A stretch of DNA of 64,000 bases, from positions 124,001 to 188,000 of the forward strand of contig JBBMNZ010000084.1 in NCBI GenBank assembly GCA_037954325.1, read 5' to 3'. The first letter of the stretch is position 1; the number at the start of each line of letters is the position of its first letter. The notes beneath the pieces were generated by a model, which saw only the letters and a list, made by a program, of their open reading frames with translations, searched no databases and was not told the DNA's origin. The position numbers and the translations under genes were made by a program. The DNA comes from Fistularia commersonii (taxonomy: Eukaryota; Chordata; Actinopteri; Syngnathiformes; Fistulariidae). Below are positions 12,301 through 27,300 of the stretch, one piece after another.

Positions 12301-13552
12301 ACAACATATTTCAATAGCAGAAACCAGCTTGATGAAATTCAAAAGTTATTGCCACTCCTAATCAAAAACGCTCCAACTCGGTGAAATAAGCATTTTTTGA
12401 CCCTATGGCTATATCTTTTAAACTTGTAGCTGGATTACACTGAATTTGACATATATTGTGCAGAATCATGTCCTAAACAACATATTTCAATAGCAGAAAC
12501 TAGCTTGATGAAATTCAAAAGTTATTGCCACTCCTAATCAAAAACGCTCCAACTCGGTGAGATAAGCACTTTTTGAACGAATGGCTATATCTTTTGAACC
12601 TGTGAAGGGATTACACTAGTTTTGACATATATTGTGCAGAATCATGTCCTAAACAACATATTTCAACAGCAGAAACCAGCTTGATGAAATTCAAAAGTTA
12701 TTGCCACTCCTAATCAAAAACGCTCCAACTCGGTGAGATAAGCATTTTTTGACCCTATGGCTATATCTTTTAAAATTGTAGCTGGATTACACTGAATTTG
12801 ACATATATTGTGCAGAATCACGTCCTAAACAACATATTTCAATAGCAGAAACCAGCTTGATGAAATTCAAAAGTTATTGCCACTCCTAATCAAAAACGCT
12901 CCAACTCGGTGAGATAAGCACTTTTTGAACGAATAGCTATATCTCTTAAACTTGTAGCTGGATTACACTGAATTTGACATATATTATGCAGAATCATGTC
13001 CTAAACAACATATTTCAATAGCAGAAACCAACTTGATGAAATTCAAAAGTTATTACCACTCCTAATCAAAAAACGCTCCAACTCGGTGAGATAAGCATTT
13101 TTTGACCCTATGGCTATATCTTTTAAACTTGTAGCTGGATTACACTGAATTTGACATATATTGTGCAGAATCACGTCCTAAACAACATATTTCAATAGCA
13201 GAAACCAGCTTGATGAAATTCAAAAGTTAATGCCACTCCTAATCAAAAACGCTCCAACTCGGGGAGATAAGAAATTTTTGACCCTATGGCTATATCTCTT
13301 AAACTTGTAGCTGGATTACACTGAATTTGACATATATTATGCAGAATCATGTCCTAAACAACATATTTCAATAGCAGAAACCAGCTTGATGAAATTCAAA
13401 AGTTATTGCCACTCCTAATCAAAAACGCTCCAACTCGGTGAGATAAGCATTTTTTGACCCTATGGCTATATCTTTTAAACTTGTAGCTGGATTACACTGA
13501 ATTTGACATATATTGTGCAGAATCATGTCCTAAACAACATATTTCAATAGCA

Positions 13553-15230
13553 GAAAACCAGCTTGATGAAATTCAAAAGTTATTGCCACTCCTAATCAAA
13601 AACGCTCCAACTCGGTGAGATAAGCATTTTTTGACCCTATGGCTATATCTTTTAAACTTGTAGCTGGATTACACTGAATTTGTGACATATATTGTGCAGA
13701 ATCATGTCCTAAACAACATATTTCAATAGCAGAAACCAGCTTGATGAAATTCAAAAGTTATTGCCCACTCCTAATCAAAAACGCTCCAACTCGGTGAGAT
13801 AAGCATTTTTTGAACGAATGGCTATATCTTATAAACTTGTAGCTGGATTACACTGAATTTGACATATATTGTGCAGAATCACGTCCTAAACAACATATTT
13901 CAATAGCAGAAACCAGCTTGATGATATTCAAAAGTTATTGCCACTCCTAATCAAAAAACGCTCCACTCGGTGAGATAAGCATTTTTTGACCCTATGGCTA
14001 TATCTTTTAAACTTGTAGCTGGATTACACTGAATTTGACATATATTATGCAGAATCATGTCCTAAACAACATATTTCAATAGCAGAAACCAGCTTGATGA
14101 AATTCAATAGTTATTGCCACTCCTAATCAAAAACGCTCCAACTCGGTGAGATAAGCACTTTTTGAACGAATGGCTATATCTCTTAAACTTGTAGCTGGGA
14201 TTACACTGAATTTGACATATATTATGCAGAATCATGTCCTAAACAACATATTTCAATAGCAGAAACCAGCTTGATGAAATTCAAAAGTTATTGCCACTCC
14301 TAATCAAAAACGCTCCAACTCGGTGAGATAAGCATTTTTTTGACCCTATGGCTATATCTTTTAAACTTGTAGCTGGATTACACTGAATTTGACATATATT
14401 GTGCAGAATCATGTCCTAAACAACATATTTCAATAGCAGAAACTAGCTTGATGAAATTCAAAAGTTATTGCCACTCCTAATCAAAAACGCTCCAACTCGG
14501 TGAGATAAGCACTTTTTGAACGAATGGCTATATCTTTTGAACCTGTGAAGGGATTACACTAGTTTTGACATATATTGTGCAGAATCATGTCCTAAACAAC
14601 ATATTTCAACAGCAGAAACCAGCTTGATGAAATTCAAAAGTTATTGCCACTCCTAATCAAAAACGCTCCAACTCGGTGAGATAAGCATTTTTTTGACCCT
14701 ATGGCTATATCTTTTAAACTTGTAGCTGGATTACACTGAATTTGACATATATTGTGCAGAATCACGTCCTAAACAACATATTTCAATAGCAGAAACCAGC
14801 TTGATGAAATTCAAAAGTTATTGCCACTCCTAATCAAAAACGCTCCAACTCGGTGAGATAAGCAATTTTTGACCCTATGGCTATATCTCTTAAACTTGTA
14901 GCTGGATTACACTGAATTTGACATATATTATGCAGAATCATGTCCTAAACAACATATTTCAATAGCAGAAACCAGCTTGATGAAATTCAAAAGTTATTGC
15001 CACTCCTAATCAAAAACGCTCCAACTCGGTGAGATAAGCATTTTTTGACCCTTTGGCTATATCTTTTAAACTTGTAGCTGGATTACACTGAATTTGACAT
15101 ATATTGTGCAGAATCATGTCCTAAACAACATATTTCAATAGCAGAAACCAGCTTGATGAAATTCAAAAGTTATTGCCACTCCTAATCAAAAACGCTCCAA
15201 CTCGGTGAGATAAGCATTTTTTTGACCCCT
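13553..15230 (+). repeat. Cluster of one- and two-base insertions in otherwise standard monomers
   Basis: Extra bases relative to almost every other monomer are seen at 13553-13560 (cagaaaacca), 13681-13682 (tg before tgacatat), 13764-13766 (ccc), 13951-13970 (an extra a, offset by a missing a), 14197-14199 (ggg), 14334-14341 (seven t), 14688-14694 (seven t) and 15217-15229 (seven t and cccc). Between 16.62 kb and the end I find only four indels. Nearly all of the extras lengthen homopolymers, which is how long-read consensus errors look, though a local mutational history cannot be excluded. Confidence 0.85.
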
Positions 15231-15830
15231 ATGGCTATATCTTTTAAACTTGTAGCTGGATTACACTGAATTTGACATATATTGTGCAGAATCATGTCCT
15301 AAACAACATATTTCAATAGCAGAAACCAGCTTGATGAAATTCAATAGTTATTGCCACTCCTAATCAAAAACGCTCCAACTCGGTGAGATAAGCACTTTTT
15401 GAACGAATGGCTATATCTCTTAAACTTGTAGCTGGATTACACTGAATTTGACATATATTATGCAGAATCATGTCCTAAACAACATATTTCAATAGCAGAA
15501 ACCAGCTTGATGAAATTCAAAAGTTATTGCCACTCCTAATCAAAAACGCTCCAACTCGGTGAGATAAGCATTTTTTGACCCTATTGCTATATCTTTTAAA
15601 CTTGTAGCTGGATTACACTGAATTTGACATATATTGTGCAGAATCATGTCCTAAACAACATATTTCAATAGCAGAAACTAGCTTGATGAAATTCAAAAGT
15701 TATTGCCACTCCTAATCAAAAACGCTCCAACTCGGTGAGATAAGCACTTTTTGAACGAATGGCTATATCTTTTGAACCTGTGAAGGGATTACACTAGTTT
15801 TGACATATATTGTGCAGAATCATGTCCTAA

Positions 15831-15850
15831 ACAACATATTATATTTCAAC
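15831..15850 (+). repeat. 5-bp tandem duplication (atatt twice)
   Basis: The normal 'acaacatatttcaac' reads 'acaacatattatatttcaac', with atatt doubled. I saw no other copy of this change in the window. It sits just right of the homopolymer insertion cluster and within the monomer that follows a class C unit. Confidence 0.85.
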
Positions 15851-16092
15851 AGCAGAAACCAGCTTGATGAAATTCAAAAGTTATTGCCACTCCTAATCAA
15901 AAACGCTCCAACTCGGTGAGATAAGCATTTTTTGACCCTATGGCTATATCTTTTAAACTTGTAGCTGGATTACACTGAATTTGACATATATTGTGCAGAA
16001 TCACGTCCTAAACAACATATTTCAATAGCAGAAACCAGCTTGATGAAATTCAAAAGTTATTGCCACTCCTAATCAAAAACGCTCCAACTCGG

Positions 16093-16110
16093 GGAGATAA
16101 GGGAGATAAG
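16093..16110 (+). repeat. 9-bp tandem duplication in a class D monomer (first copy)
   Basis: The nonamer ggagataag is present twice in a row inside a class D monomer, making that monomer 185 bp. The identical change occurs once more at 37924-37941, also in a D monomer preceded by C, A (cacgtcc) and followed by A. A shared rare event indicates common descent of the two segments, so this indel is not a consensus error. Confidence 0.9.
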
Positions 16111-19100
16111 CAATTTTTGACCCTATGGCTATATCTCTTAAACTTGTAGCTGGATTACACTGAATTTGACATATATTATGCAGAATCATGTCCTAAACAA
16201 CATATTTCAATAGCAGAAACCAGCTTGATGAAATTCAAAAGTTATTGCCACTCCTAATCAAAAACGCTCCAACTCGGTGAGATAAGCATTTTTTGACCCT
16301 ATGGCTATATCTTTTAAACTTGTAGCTGGATTACACTGAATTTGACATATATTGTGCAGAATCATGTCCTAAAAAACATATTTCAATAGCAGAAACCAGC
16401 TTGATGAAATTCAAAAGTTATTGCCACTCCTAATCAAAAACGCTCCAACTCGGTGAGATAAGCATTTTTTGACCCTATGGCTATATCTTTTAAACTTGTA
16501 GCTGGATTACACTGAATTTGACATATATTGTGCAGAATCATGTCCTAAACAACATATTTCAATAGCAGAAACTAGCTTGATGAAATTCAAAAGTTATTGC
16601 CACTCCTAATCAAAAAACGCTCCAACTCGGTGAGATAAGCACTTTTTGAACGAATGGCTATATTTTTTGAACCTGTGAAGGGATTACACTAGTTTTGACA
16701 TATATTGTGCAGAATCATGTCCTAAACAACATATTTCAACAGCAGGAACCAGCTTGATGAAATTCAAAAGTTATTGCCACTCCTAATCAAAAACGCTCCA
16801 ACTCGGTGAGATAAGCATTTTTTGACCCTATGGCTATATCTTTTAAACTTGTAGCTGGATTACACTGAATTTGACATATATTGTGCAGAATCACGTCCTA
16901 AACAACATATTTCAATAGCAGAAACCAGCTTGATGAAATTCAAAAGTTATTGCCACTCCTAATCAAAAACGCTCCAACTCGGGGAGATAAGCAATTTTTG
17001 ACCCTATGGCTATATCTCTTAAACTTGTAGCTGGATTACACTGAATTTGACATATATTATGCAGAATCATGTCCTAAACAACATATTTCAATAGCAGAAA
17101 CCAGCTTGATGAAATTCAAAAGTTATTGCCACTCCTAATCAAAAACGCTCCAACTCGGTGAGATAAGCATTTTTTGACCCTATGGCTATATCTTTTAAAC
17201 TTGTAGCTGGATTACACTGAATTTGACATATATTGTGCAGAATCATGTCCTAAACAACATATTTCAATAGCAGAAACCAGCTTGATGAAATTCAAAAGTT
17301 ATTGCCACTCCTAATCAAAAACGCTCCAACTCGGTGAGATAAGCACTTTTTGAACGAATGGCTATATCTCTTAAACTTGTAGCTGGATTACACTGAATTT
17401 GACATATATTATGCAGAATCATGTCCTAAACAACATATTTCAATAGCAGAAACCAGCTTGATGAAATTCAATAGTTATTGCCACTCCTAATCAAAAACGC
17501 TCCAACTCGGTGAGATAAGCACTTTTTGAACGAATGGCTATATCTCTTAAACTTGTAGCTGGATTACACTGAATTTGACATATATTATGCAGAATCATGT
17601 CCTAAACAACATATTTCAATAGCAGAAACCAGCTTGATGAAATTCAAAAGTTATTGCCACTCCTAATCAAAAACGCTCCAACTCGGTGAGATAAGCACTT
17701 TTTGAACGAATGGCTATATCTTTTGAACCTGTGAAGGGATTACACTAGTTTTGACATATATTGTGCAGAATCATGTCCTACACAACATATTTCAACAGCA
17801 GAAACCAGCTTGATGAAATTCAAAAGTTATTGCCACTCCTAATCAAAAACGCTCCAACTCGGTGAGATAAGCATTTTTTGACCCTATGGCTATATCTTTT
17901 AAACTTGTAGCTGGATTACACTGAATTTGACATATATTGTGCAGAATCATGTCCTAAACAACATATTTCAATAGCAGAAACCAGCTTGATGAAATTCAAA
18001 AGTTATTGCCACTCCTAATCAAAAACGCTCCAACTCTGTGAGATAAGCATTTTTTGACCCTATGGCTATATCTTTTAAACTTGTAGCTGGATTACACTGA
18101 ATTTGACATATATTGTGCAGAATCATGTCCTAAACAACATATTTCAATAGCAGAAACCAGCTTGATGAAATTCAAAAGTTATTGCCACTCCTAATCAAAA
18201 ACGCTCCAACTCGGTGAGATAAGATCTTTTTGAACGAATGGCTATATCTTTTGAACCTGTGAAGGGATTACACTAGTTTTGACATATATTGTGCAGAATC
18301 ATGTCCTAAACAACATATTTCAACAGCAGAAACCAGCTTGATGAAATTCAAAAGTTATTGCCACTCCTAATCAAAAACGCTCCAACTCGGTGAGATAAGC
18401 ATTTTTTGACCCTATGGCTATATCTTTTAAACTTGTAGCTGGATTACACTGAATTTGACATATATTGTGCAGAATCATGTCCTAAACAACATATTTCAAT
18501 AGCAGAAACCTGCTTGATGAAATTCAAAAGTTATTGCCACTCCTAATCAAAAACGCTCCAATTGGTGAGATAAGCATTTTTTGACCCTATGGCTATATCT
18601 TTTAAACTTGTAGCTGGATTACACTGAATTTGACATATATTATGCAGAATCATGTCCTAAAAAACATATGTCAATAGCAGAAACCTGCTTGATGAAATTC
18701 AAAAGTTATTGCCACTCCTAATCAAAAACGCTCCAATTGGTGAGATAAGCATTTTTTGACCCTATGGCTATATCTTTTGAACCTGTGAAGGGATTACACT
18801 AGTTTTGACATATATTGTGCAGAATCATGTCCTAAACAACATATTTCAATAGCAGAAACCAGCTTGATGAAATTCAAAAGTTATTGCCACTCCTAATCAA
18901 AAATGCTCCAACTCGGTGAGATAAGCACTTTTTGAACGAATGGCTATATCTTTTGAACCTGTGAAGGGATTACACTAGTTTTGACATATATTACGCAGAA
19001 TCATGTCCTAAACAACATATTTCAATAGCAGGAACCAGCTTGATGAAATTCAAAAGTTATTGCCACTCCTAATCAAAAACGCTCCAACTCGGTGAGATAA

Positions 19101-20159
19101 GCACTTTTTGAACGAATGGCTATATCTTTTGAACCTGTGAAGGGATTACACTAGTTTTGACAAATATTATGCAGAATCACGTCCTAAACAACATATTTCA
19201 ATAGCAGAAACCAGCTTGATGAAATTCAAAAGTTATTGCCACTCCTAATCAAAAATGCTCCAACTCGGTGAGATAAGCATTTTTTGACCCTATGGCTATA
19301 TCTTTTAAACTTGTAGCTGGATTACACTGAATTTGACATATATTGTGCAGAATCATGTCCTAAACAACATATTTCAATAGCAGAAACCAGCTTGATGAAA
19401 TTCAAAAGTTATTGCCACTCCTAATCAAAAACGCTCCAACTCGGTGAGATAAGCATTTTTTGACCCTATGGCTATATCTTTTAAACTTGTAGCTGGATTA
19501 CACTGAATTTGACATATATTGTGCAGAATCATGTCCTAAACAACATATTTCAATAGCAGAAACCAGCTTGATGAAATTCAATAGTTATTGCCACTCCAAA
19601 TCAAAAACGCTCCAACTCGGTGAGATAAGCACTTTTTGAACGAATGGCTATATCTCTTAAACTTGTAGCTGGATTACACTGAATTTGACATATGTTATGC
19701 AGAATCATGTCCTAAACAACATATTTCAATAGCAGAAACCAGCTTGATGAAATTCAAAAGTTATTGCCACTCCTAATCAAAAACGCTCCAACTCGGGGAG
19801 ATAAGCAATTTTTGACCCTATGGCTATATCTCTTAAACTTGTAGCTGGATTACACTGAATTTGACATATATTATGCAGAATCATGTCCTAAACAACATAT
19901 TTCAATAGCAGAAACCAGCTTGATGAAATTCAAAAGTTATTGCCACTCCTAATCAAAAACGCTCCAACTCGGGGATATAAGCAATTTTTGACCCTATGGC
20001 TATATCTCTTAAACTTGTAGCTGGATTACACTGAATTTGACATATATTGTGCAGAATCATGTCCTAAACAACATATTTCAATAGCAGAAACCTGCTTGAT
20101 GAAATTCAAAAGTTATTGCCACTCCTAATCAAAAACGCTCCAACTCGGGGAGATAAGCA

Positions 20160-23100
20160 TTTTTTGACCCTATGGCTATATCTTTTAAACTTGTAGCTGG
20201 ATTACACTGAATTTGACATATATAATGTAGAATCATGTCCTAAAAAACATATTTCAATAGCAGAAACCTGCTTGATGAAATTCAAAAGTTATTGCCACTC
20301 CTAATCAAAAACGCTCCAACTTGGTGAGATAAGCATTTTTTGACCCTATGGCTATATCTTTTGAACCTGTGAAGGGATTACACTAGTTTTGACATATATT
20401 GTGCAGAATCATGTCCTAAACAACATATTTCAATAGCAGAAACCAGCTTGATGAAATTCAAAAGTTATTGCCACTCCTAATCAAAAACGCTCCAACTCGG
20501 TGAGATAAGCACTTTTTGAACGAATGGCTATATCTTTTGAACCTGTGAAGGGATTACACTAGTTTTGACATATATTATGCAGAATCATGTCCTAAACAAC
20601 ATATTTCAATAGCAGGAACCAGCTTGATGAAATTCAAAAGTTATTGCCACTCCTAATCAAAAACGCTCCAACTCGGTGAGATAAGCACTTTTTGAACGAA
20701 TGGCTATATCTTTTGAACCTGTGAAGGGATTACACTAGTTTTGACAAATATTATGCAGAATCACGTCCTAAACAACATATTTCAATAGCAGAAACCAGCT
20801 TGATGAAATTCAAAAGTTATTGCCACTCCTAATCAAAAATGCTCCAACTCGGGGAGATAAGCAATTTTTGACCCTATGGCTATATCTTTTAAACTTGTAG
20901 CTGGATTACAATGAATTTGACATATATTATGCAGAATCATGTCCTAAACAACATATTTCAATAGCAGAAACCAGCTTGATGAAATTCAAAAGTTATTGCC
21001 ACTCCTAATCAAAAACGCTCCAACTCGGTGAGATAAGCATTTTTTGACCCTATGGCTATATCTTTTAAACTTGTAGCTGGATTACACTGAATTTGACATA
21101 TATTGTGCAGAATCATGTCCTAAACAACATATTTCAATAGCAGAAACCAGCTTGATGAAATTCAAAAGTTATTGCCACTCCTAATCAAAAACGCTCCAAC
21201 TCGGTGAGATAAGCACTTTTTGAACGAATGGCTATATCTCTTAAACTTGTAGCTGGATTACACTGAATTTGACATATGTTATGCAGAATCATGTCCTAAA
21301 CAACATATTTCAATAGCAGAAACCAGCTTGATGAAATTCAAAAGTTATTGCCACTCCTAATCAAAAACGCTCCAACTCGGTGAGATAAGCATTTTTTGAC
21401 CCTATGGCTATATCTTTTAAACTTGTAGCTGGATTACACTGAATTTGACATATATTGTGCAGAATCACGTCCTAAACAACATATTTCAATAGCAGAAACC
21501 AGCTTGATGAAATTCAAAAGTTAATGCCACTCCTAATCAAAAACGCTCCAACTCGGGGATATAAGCAATTTTTGACCCTATGGCTATATCTCTTAAACTT
21601 GTAGCTGGATTACACTGAATTTGAAATATATTATGCAGAATCATGTCCTAAACAACATATTTCAATAGCAGAAACCAGCTTGATGAAATTCAAAAGTTAT
21701 TGCCACTCCTAATCAAAAACGCTCCAACTCGGTGAGATAAGCATTTTTTGACCCTATGGCTATATCTTTTAAACTTGTAGCTGGATTACACTGAATTTGA
21801 CATATATTGTGCAGAATCATGTCCTAAACAACATATTTCAATAGCAGAAACCAGCTTGATGAAATTCAAAAGTTATTGCCACTCCTAATCAAAAACGCTC
21901 CAACTCGGTGAGATAAGCACTTTTTGAACGAATGGCTATATCTTTTGAACCTGTGAAGGGATTACACTAGTTTTGACATATATTGTGCAGAATCATGTCC
22001 TAAACAACATATTTCAACAGCAGAAACCAGCTTGATGAAATTCAAAAGTTATTGCCACTCCTAATCAAAAACGCTCCAACTCGGTGAGATAAGCATTTTT
22101 TGACCCTATGGCTATATCTTTTAAACTTGTAGCTGGATTACACTGAATTTGACATATATTGTGCAGAATCATGTCCTAAACAACATATTTCAATAGCAGA
22201 AACCAGCTTGATGAAATTCAAAAGTTATTGCCACTCCTAATCAAAAACGCTCCAACTCGGGGAGATAAGCAATTTTTGACCCTATGGCTATATCTCTTAA
22301 ACTTGTAGCTGGATTACACTGAATTTGACATATATTATGCAGAATCATGTCCTAAACAACATATTTCAATAGCAGAAACCAGCTTGATGAAATTCAAAAG
22401 TTATTGCCACTCCTAATCAAAAACGCTCCAATTCGGTGAGATAAGCATTTTTTGACCCTATGGCTATATCTTTTAAACTTGTAGCTGGATTACACTGAAT
22501 TTGACATATATTATGCAGAATCATGTCCTAAAAAACATATTTCAATAGCAGAAACCTGCTTGATGAAATTCAAAAGTTATTGCCACTCCTAATCAAAAAC
22601 GCTCCAACTTGGTGAGATAAGCATTTTTTGACCCTATGGCTATATCTTTTGAACCTGTGAAGGGATTACACTAGTTTTGACATATATTGTGCAGAATCAT
22701 GTCCTAAACAACATATTTCAATAGCAGAAACCAGCTTGATGAAATTCAAAAGTTATTGCCACTCCTAATCAAAAACGCTCCAACTCGGTGAGATAAGCAC
22801 TTTTTGAACGAATGGCTATATCTTTTGAACCTGTGAAGGGATTACACTGAATTTGACATATATTATGCAGAATCATGTCCTAAACAAAATATTTCAATAG
22901 CAGGAACCAGCTTGATGAAATTCAAAAGTTATTGCCACTCCTAATCAAAAACGCTCCAACTCGGTGAGATAAGCACTTTTTGAACGAATGGCTATATCTT
23001 TTGAACCTGTGAAGGGATTACACTAGTTTTGACAAATATTATGCAGAATCACGTCCTAAACAACATATTTCAATAGCAGAAACCAGCTTGATGAAATTCA

Positions 23101-24350
23101 AAAGTTATTGCCACTCCTAATCAAAAATGCTCCAACTCGGGGAGATAAGCAATTTTTGACCCTATGGCTATATCTTTTAAACTTGTAGCTGGATTACAAT
23201 GAATTTGACATATATTATGAAGAATCATGTCCTAAACAACATATTTCAATAGCAGAAACCAGCTTGATGAAATTCAAAAGTTATTGCCACTCCTAATCAA
23301 AAACGCTCCAACTCGGTGAGATAAGCATTTTTTGACCCTATGGCTATATCTTTTAAACTTGTAGCTGGATTACACTGAATTTGACATATATTGTGCAGAA
23401 TCATGTCCTAAACAACATATTTCAATAGCAGAAACCAGCTTGATGAAATTCAAAAGTTATTGCCACTCCTAATCAAAAACGCTCCAACTCGGTGAGATAA
23501 GCACTTTTTGAACGAATGGCTATATCTCTTAAACTTGTAGCTGGATTACACTGAATTTGACATATGTTATGCAGAATCATGTCCTAAACAACATATTTCA
23601 ATAGCAGAAACCAGCTTGATGAAATTCAAAAGTTATTGCCACTCCTAATCAAAAACGCTCCAACTCGGGGAGATAAGCATTTTTTGACCCTATGGCTATA
23701 TCTTTTAAACTTGTAGCTGGATTACACTGAATTTGACATATATTGTGCAGAATCACGTCCTAAACAACATATTTCAATAGCAGAAACCAGCTTGATGAAA
23801 TTCAAAAGTTAATGCCACTCCTAATCAAAAACGCTCCAACTCGGGGATATAAGCAATTTTTGACCCTATGGCTATATCTCTTAAACTTGTAGCTGGATTA
23901 CACTGAATTTGAAATATATTATGCAGAATCATGTCCTAAACAACATATTTCAATAGCAGAAACCAGCTTGATGAAATTCAAAAGTTATTGCCACTCCTAA
24001 TCAAAAACGCTCCAACTCGGTGAGATAAGCATTTTTTGACCCTATGGCTATATCTTTTAAACTTGTAGCTGGATTACACTGAATTTGACATATATTGTGC
24101 AGAATCATGTCCTAAACAACATATTTCAATAGCAGAAACCAGCTTGATGAAATTCAAAAGTTATTGCCACTCCTAATCAAAAACGCTCCAACTCGGTGAG
24201 ATAAGCACTTTTTGAACGAATGGCTATATCTTTTGAACCTGTGAAGGCATTACACTAGTTTTGACATATATTGTGCAGAATCATGTCCTAAACAGCATAT
24301 TTCAACAGCAGAAACCAGCTTGATGAAATTCAAAAGTTATTGCCACTCCT
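20160..24350 (+). repeat. 13-monomer (2288-bp) duplication, left pair
   Basis: Markers repeat at exactly 2288 bp: 'caacttgg' 20317/22605, 'gacaaatatt' 20743/23031, 'acaatgaattt' 20908/23196, 'gacatatgtt' 21271/23559, and 'gaaatatatt' 21623/23911. The paired segments are about 20160-22060 and 22450-24350. A few point differences are present ('tataatgtag' at 20221 and 'gaaggcatta' near 24246 occur in one copy only), so this pair is older than the one at 28.2 kb. Confidence 0.88.
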
Positions 24351-27300
24351 AATCAAAAATGCTCCAACTCGGTGAGATAAGCATTTTTTGACCCTATGGC
24401 TATATCTTTTAAACTTGTAGCTGGATTACAATGAATTTGACATATATTATGCAGAATCATGTCCTAAACAACATATTTCAATAGCAGAAACCAGCTTGAT
24501 GAAATTCAAAAGTTATTGCCACTCCTAATCAAAAACGCTCCAACTCGGTGAGATAAGCATTTTTTGACCCTATGGCTATATCTTTTAAACTTGTAGCTGG
24601 ATTACACTGAATTTGACATATATTATGCAGAATCACGTCCTAAACAACATATTTCAATAGCAGAAACCAGCTTGATGAAATTCAAAAGTTATTGCCACTC
24701 CTAATCAAAAACGCTCAAACTCGGTGAGATAAGCATTTTTTGACCCTATGGTTATATCTTTTGAACCTGTGAAGGGATTACACTAGTTTTGACATATATT
24801 GTGCAGAATCATGTCCTAAACAACATATTTTAATAGCAGAAACCAGCATGATGAAATTCAAAAGTTATTGCCACTCCTAATCAAAAACGCTCCAACTCGG
24901 TGAGATAAGCACTTTTTGAACGAATGGCTATATCTTTTGAACCTGTGAAGGGATTACACTAGTTTTGACATATATTATGCAGAATCATGTCCTAAACAAC
25001 ATATTTCAATAGCAGAAACCAGCTTGATGAAATTCAAAAGTTATTGCCACTCCTAATCAAAAACGCTCCAACTCGGTGAGATAAGCACTTTTTGAACGAA
25101 TGGCTATATCTTTTGAACCTGTGAAGGGATTACACTAGATTTGACATATATTGTGCAGAATCATGTCCTAAACAACATATTTCAATAGCAGAAACCAGCT
25201 TGATGAAATTCAAAAGTTATTGCCACTCCTAATCAAAAACGCTCCAACTCGGTGAGATAAGCATTTTTTGACCCTATGGCTATATCTTTTAAACTTGTAG
25301 CTGGATTACACTGAATTTGACATATATTGTGCAGAATCATGTCCTAAACAACATATTTCAGTAGCAGAAACCAGCTTGATGAAATTCAAAAGTTATTGCC
25401 ACTCCTAATCAAAAACGCTCCAACTCGGTGAGATAAGCATTTTTTGACCCTATGGCTATATCTTTTAAACTTGTAGCTGGATTACACTGAATTTGACATA
25501 TATTGTGCAGAATCATGTCCTAAACAACATATTTCAATAGCAGAAACCAGCTTGATGAAATTCAAAAGTTATTGCCACTCCTAATCAAAAACGCTCCAAC
25601 TCGGTGAGATAAGCACTTTTTGAACGAATGGCTATATCTTTTGAACCTGTGAAGGGATTACACTAGATTTGACATATATTGTGCAGAATCATATCCTAAA
25701 CAACATATTTCAATAGCAGAAACCAGCTTGATGAAATTCAAAAGTTATTGCCACTCCTAATCAAAAACGCTCCAACTCGGTGAGATAAGCATTTTTTGAC
25801 CCTATGGCTATATATTTTAAACTTGTAGCTGGATTACACTGAATTTGACATATATTGTGCAGAATCATGTCCTAAACAACATATTTCAATAGCAGAAACC
25901 AGCTTGATGAAATTCAAAAGTTATTGCAACTCCTAATCAAAAATGCTCCAACTGGGGAGATAAGCAATTTTTGACCCTATGGCTATATCTTTTAAACTTG
26001 TAGCTGGATTACACTGAATTTGACATATATTATGCAGAATCATGTCCTAAACAACATATTTCAATAGCAGAAACCACCTTAATGAAATTCAAAAGTTATT
26101 GCCACTCCTAATCAAAAACGCTCCAACTCGGTGAGATAAGCATTTTTTGACCCTATGTCTATATCTTTTAAACTTGTAGCTGGATTACACTGAATTTGAC
26201 ATATATTATGCAGAATCATGTCCTAAACAACATATTTCAATAGCAGAAACCAGCTTGATGAAATTCAAAAGTTATTGCCACTCCTAATCAAAAACGCTCC
26301 AACTCGGTGAGATAAGCATTTTTTGACCCTATGGCTATATCTTTTGAACCTGTGAAGGGATTACACTAGTTTTGACATATATTGTGCAGAATCATGTCCT
26401 AAACAACATATTTCAATAGCAGAAACCAGCTTGATGAAATTCAAAAGTTATTGCCACTCCTAATCAAAAACGCTCCAACTCGGTGAGATAAGCACTTTTT
26501 GAACGAATGGCTATATCTTTTGAACCTGTGAAGGGATTACACTAGTTTTGACATATATTATGCAGAATCATGTCCTAAACAACATATTTCAATAGCAGAA
26601 ACCAGCTTGATGAAATTCAAAAGTTATTGCCACTCCTAATCAAAAACGCTCCAACTCGGTGAGATAAGCATTTTTTGACCCTATGGCTATATCTTTTAAA
26701 CCTGTAGCTGGATTACACTGAATTTGACATATATTGTGCAGAATCATGTCCTAAACAACATATTTCAATAGCAGAAACCAGCTTGATGAAATTCAAAAGT
26801 TATTGCCACTCCTAATCAAAAACGCTCCAACTCGGTGAGATAAGCACTTTTTGAACGAATGGCTATATCTCTTAAACTTGTAGCTGGATTACACTCAATT
26901 TGACATATATTATGCAGAATCATGTCCTAAACAACATATTTCAATAGCAGAAACCAGCTTGATGAAATTCAAAAGTTATTGCCACTCCTAATCAAAAACG
27001 CTCCAACTCGGTGAGATAAGCATTTTTTGACCCTATGGCTATATCTTTTAAACTTGTAGCTGGATTACACTGAATTTGACATATATTGTGCAGAATCACG
27101 TCCTAAACAACATATTTCAATAGCAGAAACCAGCTTGATGAAATTCAAAAGTTAATGCCAATCCTAATCAAAAACGCTCCAACTCGGGGAGATAAGCAAT
27201 TTTTGACCCTATGGCTATATCTCTTAAACTTGTAGCTGGATTACACTGAATTTGACATATATTGTGCAGAATCATGTCCTAAACAACATATTTCAATAGC

